Shown: positions 1-5,503 of the stretch, one piece after another | How positions within the stretch are numbered: the first letter of the stretch is position 1 | How the letters are laid out: every line of letters begins with the position of its first letter | NCBI GenBank assembly: GCA_035499355.1 | Contig: DATJYZ010000385.1 | Coordinates: forward strand, 1-5,813 | Reading direction: 5' to 3' | Length of the DNA: 5,813 bases | Source of the DNA: JAEUPI01 sp035499355 | GTDB taxonomy: Bacteria > Pseudomonadota > Gammaproteobacteria > Burkholderiales > Burkholderiaceae_C | The notes under the pieces: generated by a model | Seen by the model: only the letters and a program-made list of their open reading frames with translations | Told to the model about the DNA's origin: nothing | Database searches by the model: none | Program-made: the position numbers and the translations under genes

Positions 1-209
1 ACGAAGCGCTGGACCTGCGGGTTGGGCACCATCGGGCGCAGCGTCGAATCGATGGTCCAGTCGGCGAACGCGCTGGGAAAGGCATCCTCGAGGCGAAGCC
101 CGAGGCCCACCTCGGCGACCACCTGTGTCGGTCGTCCGACCACCGCAGCACCCGCCGTGCCGAGCATGCCCATCAGCGCAATGGCGGCGTCGCGGCGGCT
201 CGGCTTCAT
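1..209 (-). CDS. epsI: EpsI family protein, N-terminal part (cut by window edge)
   Basis: The first 69 codons of a gene that runs off the left edge. The ATG at 209 overlaps the xrtB stop in an ATGA arrangement, which points to translational coupling; upstream there is only a weak GGGA. The protein begins MKPSRRDAAIALMG, a short basic stretch followed by a hydrophobic segment (about residues 8-24) that could be a signal anchor. After it comes L40-E-D-A-F-P-S-A-F-A-D-W51, which fits the 'leu-acidic...P..F..W' opening of EpsI proteins, and then a V-P-N-P-Q-V-Q stretch. EpsI is a periplasm-facing partner found next to, or fused to, exosortases; its exact biochemical role is unresolved. The position directly after xrtB is the main support. 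Only the N-terminus is visible, so the family call rests on context plus this short motif. Confidence 0.78.
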   Translation of the reverse strand, partial: MKPSRRDAAIALMGMLGTAGAAVVGRPTQVVAEVGLGLRLEDAFPSAFADWTIDSTLRPMVPNPQVQRF

Positions 210-1087
210 CGGTGATTCCCACGATCGAAGAAGGTCAGGCCCAGCAGACCGTCGACGCCGAACATCAACAACACCGCCACGACGAACAGCAGCACACCGG
301 CGAAGCCGTGGACGAACCCTTGTCCGGCGGCATCACCCCACAGGTAGGTCACCATCACCAGCGCCATCACGCGTACGACGTTGGCGCAGAACGCCACTGG
401 GACCAGCAACAGTGCCAACATCACGTTGCGCAGCAGCGCGGCGTGGCTGCGCAGGCTCATGTAGACGAGGCCGATCGCCTCCAGCGTGAACATCGAGTTG
501 AGCCCTGCGCAGGCGTCGGCGACCAGCAGCTGGTACTGCCCAACCATCAGCACGACTCCGGAACGTGCCACCGGTGCGCCGAGCTGGTACAGCAGTGCCG
601 CCGCGGTGGTGGACACAGCGGATTTCAGCGGCGCGGTCACTGCGGCCACCACGGCGCCGGGCAGTGGCACCAGAAAGACCAGCAGGAAGATCGGAAACGC
701 CGCCACGCGCAGCGCCGCGCCGCCGCGTATCAAGAGGCAGGCCCCGCAGGCCAGCGGTATCAACGCGAGCGTGGCGAACATCAGGATGTCCTGGGCGCGC
801 CCGAGCCAGTAGGTGAGGAGGCCCAGGAAGACCAGGGACCACCCGGCCACCGGCTGAGGGCGAACCACGGCCGCGACGAGGGCAGCGCGGCGGCGGTACA
901 GCAGCCACAGGCTGAGCGCGAGGATCACGGGACCCTGGCCTTGCTCGTCCGACGCCCAGATGCCGGTGGCCAGGTCGGAGAACACCGGCACGAACAGGAC
1001 CAGCATGCCCAGCAACCACATCGACAGCGCGACCCGGTCGATCGCGGCCGGGTCGCGGGTTTCGTGGGGCATCAGCACGGCCGACAC
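206..1087 (-). CDS. xrtB: Exosortase B
   Basis: A 293-residue polytopic membrane protein with about eight hydrophobic segments. It carries the exosortase catalytic triad in the expected order: Cys192 in A-D-A-C-A-G-L-N-S-M, Arg239 in N-V-V-R-V-M, and His260 in F-V-H-G-F-A-G. Exosortases are inner-membrane cysteine enzymes thought to cleave the PEP-CTERM sorting tag of secreted proteins and pass the protein on for surface attachment, usually in exopolysaccharide-producing bacteria. The length and the position between epsG and epsI fit the XrtB subtype. The chosen start is GTG at 1087, one base after the epsG stop, because a GAGG lies six bases upstream inside the end of epsG. An in-frame ATG at 1072 (codon 6) has no such site. 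The 3' end overlaps epsI by four bases. Substrates are not encoded in this window. Confidence 0.93.
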   Translation of the reverse strand: MSAVLMPHETRDPAAIDRVALSMWLLGMLVLFVPVFSDLATGIWASDEQGQGPVILALSLWLLYRRRAALVAAVVRPQPVAGWSLVFLGLLTYWLGRAQDILMFATLALIPLACGACLLIRGGAALRVAAFPIFLLVFLVPLPGAVVAAVTAPLKSAVSTTAAALLYQLGAPVARSGVVLMVGQYQLLVADACAGLNSMFTLEAIGLVYMSLRSHAALLRNVMLALLLVPVAFCANVVRVMALVMVTYLWGDAAGQGFVHGFAGVLLFVVAVLLMFGVDGLLGLTFFDRGNHR

Positions 1088-1088
1088 G

Positions 1089-2045
1089 TCAGACCTCGTT
1101 GATCAGCGCACCCAGTACCGGGGTCGACGTGTCGCGCAACTGCGCCAGCAGGGATGCGAGCGTCGCAACGCGACTGACGCCGTTGCGCGCCAGCACGACC
1201 GCAGCGCCGCAGCGGGCGGCGATCACCGCGGCATCGGCCGACAGAGATGCCGCCGGCGTGTCGACGACGACGTGATCGAACTTGCCCGCCAGCTCTCTCA
1301 TCAGCAGACCAAAGGCGGGCCGCTCGACCAGCTCGAGCGGGTTGGGCGGCAACGTGCCCACCGGCAGCACCGACAGTCCCGGCAGCGTGTGGACCTTCTG
1401 CAGGATCTCGCCTGTGCGCCCGGACAGCACGCTGCTCAACCCGCCATGAACCTTCAGCCCGAAGATCTCGTGCTGACGCGGATTGCGCATGTCGGCATCG
1501 ATCAGCAAGGTCCTGCCGCTGAGCTGCCCGAAGGCGACCGCCAGATTGGCCGCGAAGTAGCTCTTGCCGTCGCCCCGGTCGGCACTGAGCACCGCCAACG
1601 CCGTCGGGCGGCCGATGCCCTGCAACCGCATCGACAACTGGCTGCGGATGCCGCGGAACACCTCGGCCTGCGCAGAGAACGGGTCGCGTGCCACCGGCAG
1701 CTCAGTACTCAGCGTCTCACGGTCGGTGCGCGAGTACGGATAGTGAAACTGCTGCGACAGCGCCCACAACACGTCGTCGCTGCTGACCAGTCCGAGCGCG
1801 ACCGCTGCTTCGCCGAAGCGCACACCCTTGTCGCGCTGGTGGCCGAGCACAGCGTCGATCTGATCCTGGGTCAGGGGGTGGACCTGGCGCAGCAGTTCGC
1901 CAATCGGACGGTCGTGCACCCCCGGTGATTCGACCTGCGCGTCATGGCCGTTGTTGGCTGCGGTACGCCCGCGCAGCGGGTGAACGGGACTGGGGCGCTC
2001 GGGCGGCCCATGCGGCACCTCGAAGGGTTGGGCGGAGAGCGTCAT
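1089..2045 (-). CDS. epsG: Chain-length determinant BY-kinase-like ATPase EpsG
   Basis: 318 residues, cytoplasmic, the expected ATPase partner of EpsF in controlling polysaccharide chain length and assembly. The C-terminal two-thirds is a Wzc/CpsD/MinD-type P-loop domain: Walker A around G158-D-G-K161-S, Walker A' L181-I-D-A-D-M-R187-N-P, and Walker B V259-V-V-D262-T-P. The C-terminus ends in G-A-L-I-N-E-V without the tyrosine cluster of classical bacterial tyrosine kinases; the only tyrosines are Y102, Y104 and Y163. Residues 1-44 look disordered (Pro/His/Gly rich). Residues 46-104 form two helical repeats with matching G-E...L-x-Q spacing (G49 and G78, Q70 and Q99), resembling the MshEN/GspE N-terminal domain. 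The ATG start at 2045 lies 24 nt after the epsF stop and has no clear ribosome binding site. The family name EpsG is confident; actual kinase activity is inferred. Confidence 0.9.
   Translation of the reverse strand: MTLSAQPFEVPHGPPERPSPVHPLRGRTAANNGHDAQVESPGVHDRPIGELLRQVHPLTQDQIDAVLGHQRDKGVRFGEAAVALGLVSSDDVLWALSQQFHYPYSRTDRETLSTELPVARDPFSAQAEVFRGIRSQLSMRLQGIGRPTALAVLSADRGDGKSYFAANLAVAFGQLSGRTLLIDADMRNPRQHEIFGLKVHGGLSSVLSGRTGEILQKVHTLPGLSVLPVGTLPPNPLELVERPAFGLLMRELAGKFDHVVVDTPAASLSADAAVIAARCGAAVVLARNGVSRVATLASLLAQLRDTSTPVLGALINEV
1094..1097 (-). promoter_or_regulatory. Ribosome binding site deciding the xrtB GTG start
   Basis: On the minus strand GAGG sits in the last codons of epsG, six bases before the GTG at 1087. 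It is the best Shine-Dalgarno match among the gene starts in this window, and it supports the GTG over the ATG fifteen bases further in. Initiation here would be coupled to termination of epsG. Confidence 0.55.
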
Positions 2046-2069
2046 GGCATCGTCGGTCGCACGAACCGG

Positions 2070-3506
2070 TCAGGTCCGTCCTGCCAGCGCCGACGGCAGC
2101 TGCCCGAACAGGCGCTTCTGCAGCGGGCTGCGTGCGTCGCGACCAAACCAGCGCCGGCGCGGCCGTGACGAGGGCAGGGCGCCCAGCACCGGCAGGTCGA
2201 GCGACACCGTGAGGTCTTCGCGCGAGCGCACCCGCCGATCGAGCCATTCGCGCAGCAGCGCCAGCCCGACGCCGAGCAGGGTGCCGACGAAGACGGCGAC
2301 CAAGGCGTTGATGCGCAAGCGCGGCGACGAGGCCTCCGTCGGCTCGGCGGCCGTGTTCAGGAGCACCACGTTGGTCTGCGTCGTCTGACTCTCGAGCTGC
2401 GTCTGTGCCATGCGGCCGAACACTGCGTCGTAGGCACGCTGCGCGTTCTCGACGTCGCGCACCAACACGGTCTGTTCGTCGCGCACCTCCTTGAGGTGCA
2501 GCACCTTGGCGCGTTGCTGAGCCAGCGACGCGCGCAACTGTGCCTCGCGTGCCTGGTTGATCTGGTTGTTGATACCGACGCTGGAGGAGACGCGCTCGAC
2601 CTCCTGCCGCAACTTGGCCTTCAGTTCCGCCAGGTTCGCCTGGATCTCGATCACCTGAGGATGGCGCTCACCCAGCTTGGCGCCAACCTCCTCGAGACGA
2701 ACCTCCTGGCGCGCCAGGTCCTGGCGCAAGCTGGCAACCACGGGATTGGTCATGACGTCCTGCAGCTGGTCAGGGCTTTGACGGGCTTGCGCCTGGCGGT
2801 TCTGGCTCTCGGTGGCGACCGCCTGCAGCGCAACCAGCTGGGACGACAGCTCGGCCAGTCGCGCGTTCTCGACGTCCTGCCGTTCGTCGGTTGCGATGAT
2901 GCCTCTGCTCTGCTGGAACGCGGAGAGTCTGGATTGGGCCTGTTCCAACGCTTCTCGCAGCTGCTTGGCGCGCTCGTCGAAGAAGCTGTTGTACTGACGC
3001 GCCGGCTCCACGCGCAACTCGAGCGTGGTATCGATGTAGGCCTGCGCGAACGCGTTGGCCAGCGTCGCCGCGAAGCGCGGATCCACCGACTTGAACGACA
3101 GGCTCAGGACATTGGATTCGCGCGACGGTTTGACATCGAGGCTGGACTGCAGCAGCTTGGCCAGCCACGCGGCGAACTCGCCGGCGCCATGGGTGTCCTC
3201 GCGCCACGCATGCCGCATCGCGGCGCTCTGGTCGAGCTTGAGGGCGCGCACGACGTGTCGCGCGACGCGGTCGCTGGTGATGACGTCGACCTGCGTCCCC
3301 ATATAGGACGGCGACATCATTCCGGGGAAGACTTGGCCGAGGATCGGATCGGGTGTCTTGATGTCGACGAGCACTTGCGCCGTAGCCGTGTACCTCTTCG
3401 GAAACACCAGACTCACCGCAACCGTCGCCGCGACGGTCACGAGCAGCGTCGCCGCGGCCAAGCGCCAGCGCGCCTGCAGGATGGTCATCAGCTGGGTGAT
3501 CGACAT
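2070..3506 (-). CDS. epsF: Chain-length determinant protein EpsF (Wzz family)
   Basis: 478 residues, an inner-membrane co-polymerase that sets exopolysaccharide chain length and works with the neighbouring ATPase EpsG. It has the Wzz layout: a first membrane helix at about residues 15-36, a periplasmic part starting Y39-T-A-T-A-Q-V-L-V-D, a long coiled-coil region (about 175-375, rich in Q/A/E/R), and the GNVR-type motif L278-G-E-R-H-P-Q. A short Pro-containing stretch (A-A-E-P-T-E-A-S-S-P-R) then leads into the second membrane helix at about 399-418. After it comes the cytoplasmic R-S-R-E-D-L...L-P-V-L-G-A-L-P segment typical of the family, and then a basic tail (R448-R-P-R-R-R-W region onward). 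The ATG start at 3506 lies 9 nt after epsE with a weak AGGG close upstream. The kinase domain is separate here, encoded by epsG, as is usual for this locus type. Confidence 0.92.
   Translation of the reverse strand: MSITQLMTILQARWRLAAATLLVTVAATVAVSLVFPKRYTATAQVLVDIKTPDPILGQVFPGMMSPSYMGTQVDVITSDRVARHVVRALKLDQSAAMRHAWREDTHGAGEFAAWLAKLLQSSLDVKPSRESNVLSLSFKSVDPRFAATLANAFAQAYIDTTLELRVEPARQYNSFFDERAKQLREALEQAQSRLSAFQQSRGIIATDERQDVENARLAELSSQLVALQAVATESQNRQAQARQSPDQLQDVMTNPVVASLRQDLARQEVRLEEVGAKLGERHPQVIEIQANLAELKAKLRQEVERVSSSVGINNQINQAREAQLRASLAQQRAKVLHLKEVRDEQTVLVRDVENAQRAYDAVFGRMAQTQLESQTTQTNVVLLNTAAEPTEASSPRLRINALVAVFVGTLLGVGLALLREWLDRRVRSREDLTVSLDLPVLGALPSSRPRRRWFGRDARSPLQKRLFGQLPSALAGRT
2441..2456. 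repeat. 16-base direct repeat, copy 1, inside epsF
   Basis: GCGCGTTCTCGACGTC on the plus strand, identical to the copy at 2861-2876. In EpsF it encodes D351-V-E-N-A near the end of the coiled coil. The two copies are 420 bases (140 codons) apart and in the same frame. Confidence 0.5.
2861..2876. repeat. 16-base direct repeat, copy 2, inside epsF
   Basis: Identical to the copy at 2441-2456. In EpsF it encodes D211-V-E-N-A in the first half of the coiled-coil region. It may reflect shared codon use for a repeated helical motif rather than a DNA-level element. Confidence 0.5.
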
Positions 3507-3515
3507 GGGCCCTGC

Positions 3516-4361
3516 TCAGAACAGGCTCTCGCGCACGTACAGCACGTCGCCGTCCTTCAACTTGTCGGTCATCGCGGGCTCGCTGGCGACGACGGCGCCA
3601 TCGCCGCCGCGCCGGTGCATGACCAGGTGGCGTTCGGTGCCTCGTTGCGTGATGCCGCCGCCCGCCGCCAGCGCCTGCATGACGTTCATGTCGCGCTCCA
3701 GGCGCAGTGCGCCAGGGCGCTGGACCTCGCCGTAGATGTAGATCGATGGCGCGCGGTCGACGTAGATCACGTCACCGTTGCGCACTGCCGGGTCCTCGCC
3801 CTCGCTGGCCTTGGCGTACATCGCCGGCAGGTCCACCTCCTGTCGGAAGGCCTTGCCGTCCCGTTCGCCGCTGAGTACGACGATGTCGTGACCACCGAGC
3901 GCCACACCGCCCGCGATCGCCAGCATGTCCGACAGGCGAAGGCCGGTCGTGTCGATCGGGTAGCGGCCCGGCCGGTTCACCATCCCCAGCACCGACACCT
4001 GATGACCTCTCACAATCAGTAGGTTCAAATTGACCTGTGGTGCTTTCACGAAGGCACCGTCGCGCAGGCCGCGCGCGATCAGTTGTTCGGCCTGCGGCAC
4101 CGACAGACCACTGAGGCGCACCTGGCCCAGCAGCGGGTAGCTGATGACCCCCGACTCGGAGACGCGCGCCTCGACGGTGAGGTCGGCGTTCTGATACACG
4201 CTGACGCGAACCACGTCGCCGGCTCCGATCAGGTAGTCGCTGGGCACGTCGGCCGCCTCGGCACCTGCGATCGCGAAGCTCGCGCCCAGTGCGGCCAGCG
4301 CCCAGCGCCGGGCCGGCACGATCGAAGTCAGCATCGCGCGGGCACGCAGGTGCGTCGACAT
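3516..4361 (-). CDS. epsE: Polysaccharide export protein EpsE (Wza type)
   Basis: 281 residues from the ATG at 4361, four bases after the epsD stop. It is expected to form the periplasmic/outer-membrane channel that exports the polymer. A signal peptide covers about residues 10-36 (basic P-A-R-R, hydrophobic core, then A-E-A before A-D-V-P). The mature part begins with the Poly_export domain (Y43-L-I-G-A-G-D-V-V-R-V-S-V-Y, to about 117). Two SLBB-type modules follow: V122-S-V-L-G-M-V-N-R-P-G-R-Y-P and I207-Y-I-Y-G-E-V-Q-R-P-G-A-L. The C-terminal end, D270-G-D-V-L-Y-V-R-E-S-L-F, is family-like. There is no lipobox cysteine, so unlike E. coli Wza it looks like a signal-peptidase I substrate. 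A start at Met10 (4334) would give a more ordinary signal peptide; neither start has a good ribosome binding site. The frame stays open further upstream into epsD, but that part is Arg/Ser/Pro-rich overlap and is not taken as coding. Confidence 0.92.
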   Translation of the reverse strand: MSTHLRARAMLTSIVPARRWALAALGASFAIAGAEAADVPSDYLIGAGDVVRVSVYQNADLTVEARVSESGVISYPLLGQVRLSGLSVPQAEQLIARGLRDGAFVKAPQVNLNLLIVRGHQVSVLGMVNRPGRYPIDTTGLRLSDMLAIAGGVALGGHDIVVLSGERDGKAFRQEVDLPAMYAKASEGEDPAVRNGDVIYVDRAPSIYIYGEVQRPGALRLERDMNVMQALAAGGGITQRGTERHLVMHRRGGDGAVVASEPAMTDKLKDGDVLYVRESLF

Positions 4362-4365
4362 CGCG

Positions 4366-5331
4366 TCAGCGCAGGCCGGCCAGGCCCTTGTCAAGAGCCC
4401 CTTTGTCGTTGGCCGCCGCCGCTGGCTCGCCCGGAGCGCTGGCCGCGGGTGCGATCGCCTTCGATGTCGGCGCCGCCGATTCGAAGTGGCCGACGTACTC
4501 GATGCGGGCTCCGGACCGGATCGTCTTGAGGTCCTGTTCGACGAGCTTGCGCCGGCGATCGTTGAGCAGAAACTGCTCGATGGCCGGCCGTGCCTGATCC
4601 TCGCCCACCGGTGCCGACTGCAGCTGCAGGACGGTGAGAATGCGGGCACCGCCCGGCGCAGGCACGAACAGACTTTGCCCGACCGAGAGCTTGGCGAGCG
4701 GCTCGAGCAAGGTCAATGGCAGGCTCTCGGCGGCGGTCGCGTTCTGGTTGATGCGCCCGGCGATGCGATGCCCCTTGAGGTAGTCGATGATTTCCTGGAA
4801 GCTCTTGGCCTTCGGCAACAGCGCCTGCAGTTCGCTCAGTCGCGTTTCGTCGGTCTCGACCGCCAGTTCGCGCAGGGTGTAGACCCGGCGATCCTTGAAC
4901 AGCAGCGGATTGGCGTCGTAGTAGGCCTTGACGTCGGCATCCGACGGTCGCTGCGCGCGCTCACCGACGTAGTTCAGGTAGGCGCGCGCGATCACGTCGC
5001 GACGCGACGCCTCGATCTCCTGCCTCACCTGCGGGTCGCGATCGATCTTGCTCTCGATCGCCCGCTGCACAGCGAGCTCCTGGTCGATCAAGCGTTCGAG
5101 CACGTCGCGTCGTGCAGAGTCGACTTGCTCGGCTTTCAGGCCGGGCTGTCGTTGCAGCACGTAGTTGATTTGGTGGACCGAGATCTCTTCCTTGTTGACC
5201 TTGGCCGCGACCTGCGTCGCGCTGGCGGCCGACCCGTTGCCGCAGCCCTGGAGGAGGGTGACCGCCGCGGCGGCGATGGCAATGAGGCGCAGTGAGTCGA
5301 GTGTCCGCCGGAACATCGGTGTGATTGACAT
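4366..5331 (-). CDS. epsD: EpsD family lipoprotein, SurA/parvulin-like
   Basis: 321 residues from the ATG at 5331. A basic N-terminus (F-R-R) and hydrophobic stretch end in L27-Q-G-C30, a lipobox with an unusual Gln at -2. The residue after Cys is Gly, so outer-membrane sorting is likely. Next comes a SurA_N-like helical chaperone region (A42-A-K-V-N-K-E-E-I-S through D131-A-D-V-K-A-Y-Y, with V77-L-E-R-L-I-D-Q-E-L). A degenerate PPIC-like region follows (Y151-T-L-R-E-L-A-V to I231-L-T-V-L-Q-L). The family is annotated as peptidyl-prolyl isomerase of EpsD type, but catalytic activity cannot be shown here. The last ~37 residues are a low-complexity Ala/Pro/Lys tail. The reading frame is open back to 5451 and beyond, but that part has much lower third-position GC (about 23 of 39 codons) and looks non-coding. 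An ATG at 5316 is an equally good start; neither has a Shine-Dalgarno. Confidence 0.87.
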   Translation of the reverse strand: MSITPMFRRTLDSLRLIAIAAAAVTLLQGCGNGSAASATQVAAKVNKEEISVHQINYVLQRQPGLKAEQVDSARRDVLERLIDQELAVQRAIESKIDRDPQVRQEIEASRRDVIARAYLNYVGERAQRPSDADVKAYYDANPLLFKDRRVYTLRELAVETDETRLSELQALLPKAKSFQEIIDYLKGHRIAGRINQNATAAESLPLTLLEPLAKLSVGQSLFVPAPGGARILTVLQLQSAPVGEDQARPAIEQFLLNDRRRKLVEQDLKTIRSGARIEYVGHFESAAPTSKAIAPAASAPGEPAAAANDKGALDKGLAGLR

Positions 5332-5440
5332 GGTGGGTGAAGAAGTGACGGGACGGACGAGCCATCGCGCCGAACACAGTCTGCGAAGGCGCGGCGCCCA
5401 GCGGAAATTCAGTCTAGGAATGGGCAGTGACAGTTGTGCG
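5332..5440. other. Intergenic leader upstream of epsD
   Basis: The only clear non-coding stretch in the window. Its third-position GC in the open frame drops well below that of the flanking genes. On the minus strand it ends in a pyrimidine-rich run, C-T-T-C-T-T-C-A-C-C-C-A-C-C, directly before the epsD ATG and so has no ribosome binding site. A TAGACT near 5407-5412 could serve as a weak -10 element, but no -35 match stands at proper spacing, and I found no GG-N10-GC sigma-54 site. No terminator-like hairpin followed by a T run is visible. A promoter for epsD here is possible but not shown. Confidence 0.4.
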
Positions 5441-5444
5441 TCAC
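5427..5444. promoter_or_regulatory. Small inverted repeat upstream of epsD, possible operator
   Basis: GTGAC (5427-5431), 8-base spacer, GTCAC (5440-5444): a perfect 5+5 base dyad about 95 bases upstream of the epsD start. Its right arm covers the stop codon of the possible 20-codon ORF. Size and symmetry would suit a dimeric regulator, but a 5-base arm can easily occur by chance. Confidence 0.2.
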
Positions 5445-5503
5445 GCCGCATGCCACCGGCGGTCGGCCGCGACGCAGGCGCGCAGCCGTTCGTCGACGCT
5501 CAT
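5441..5503 (-). CDS. Possible 20-residue small protein, function unknown
   Basis: ATG at 5503 overlaps the stop of the upstream membrane-protein gene in an ATGA arrangement, the same linkage as xrtB-epsI. The ORF reads MSVDERLRACVAADRRWHAA and stops at 5441. Eighteen of its 20 codons end in G or C, like the true genes here and unlike the leader that follows. It is charged, has one cysteine and no membrane segment. I recognise no family. It could equally be a chance ORF, or the remnant of a longer gene, since all frames after it soon lose coding character. Confidence 0.25.
   Translation of the reverse strand: MSVDERLRACVAADRRWHAA

Noticed and set aside
125..1102. A 325-codon open frame on the plus strand across xrtB
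   Set aside because: Antisense to xrtB, whose catalytic motifs and membrane segments are clear. The predicted product is a Gln/His/Arg-rich string without recognisable folds.
960..1928. A 322-codon open frame on the plus strand across epsG
   Set aside because: Antisense to EpsG, which has clear Walker motifs. Its composition is Arg/Gln/His rich with no motif.
2496..4022. A 508-codon open frame on the plus strand across epsF and epsE
   Set aside because: It is antisense to two confidently identified genes, is rich in Leu/Arg/His/Gln/Val as expected from the reverse complement of a coiled-coil gene, and shows no domain motif. Long antisense frames are common in high-GC DNA.
4362..4649. N-terminal extension of epsE by 96 codons into epsD
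   Set aside because: The extension is Arg/Ser/Pro rich, overlaps the coding end of epsD in another frame, and would bury the EpsE signal peptide.
5407..5444. Sigma-70 or CRP-type site upstream of epsD
   Set aside because: TAGACT has no -35 partner at 16-18 bases, and the dyad is GTGA-N10-TCAC rather than the N6 spacing of CRP sites.
5332..5499. Read-through fusion of the right-edge membrane protein with EpsD, since both are in the same frame with only one stop between them
   Set aside because: The intervening stretch has low third-position GC and would place a lipoprotein signal in the middle of a protein. The open frame is explained by low stop frequency in GC-rich DNA.
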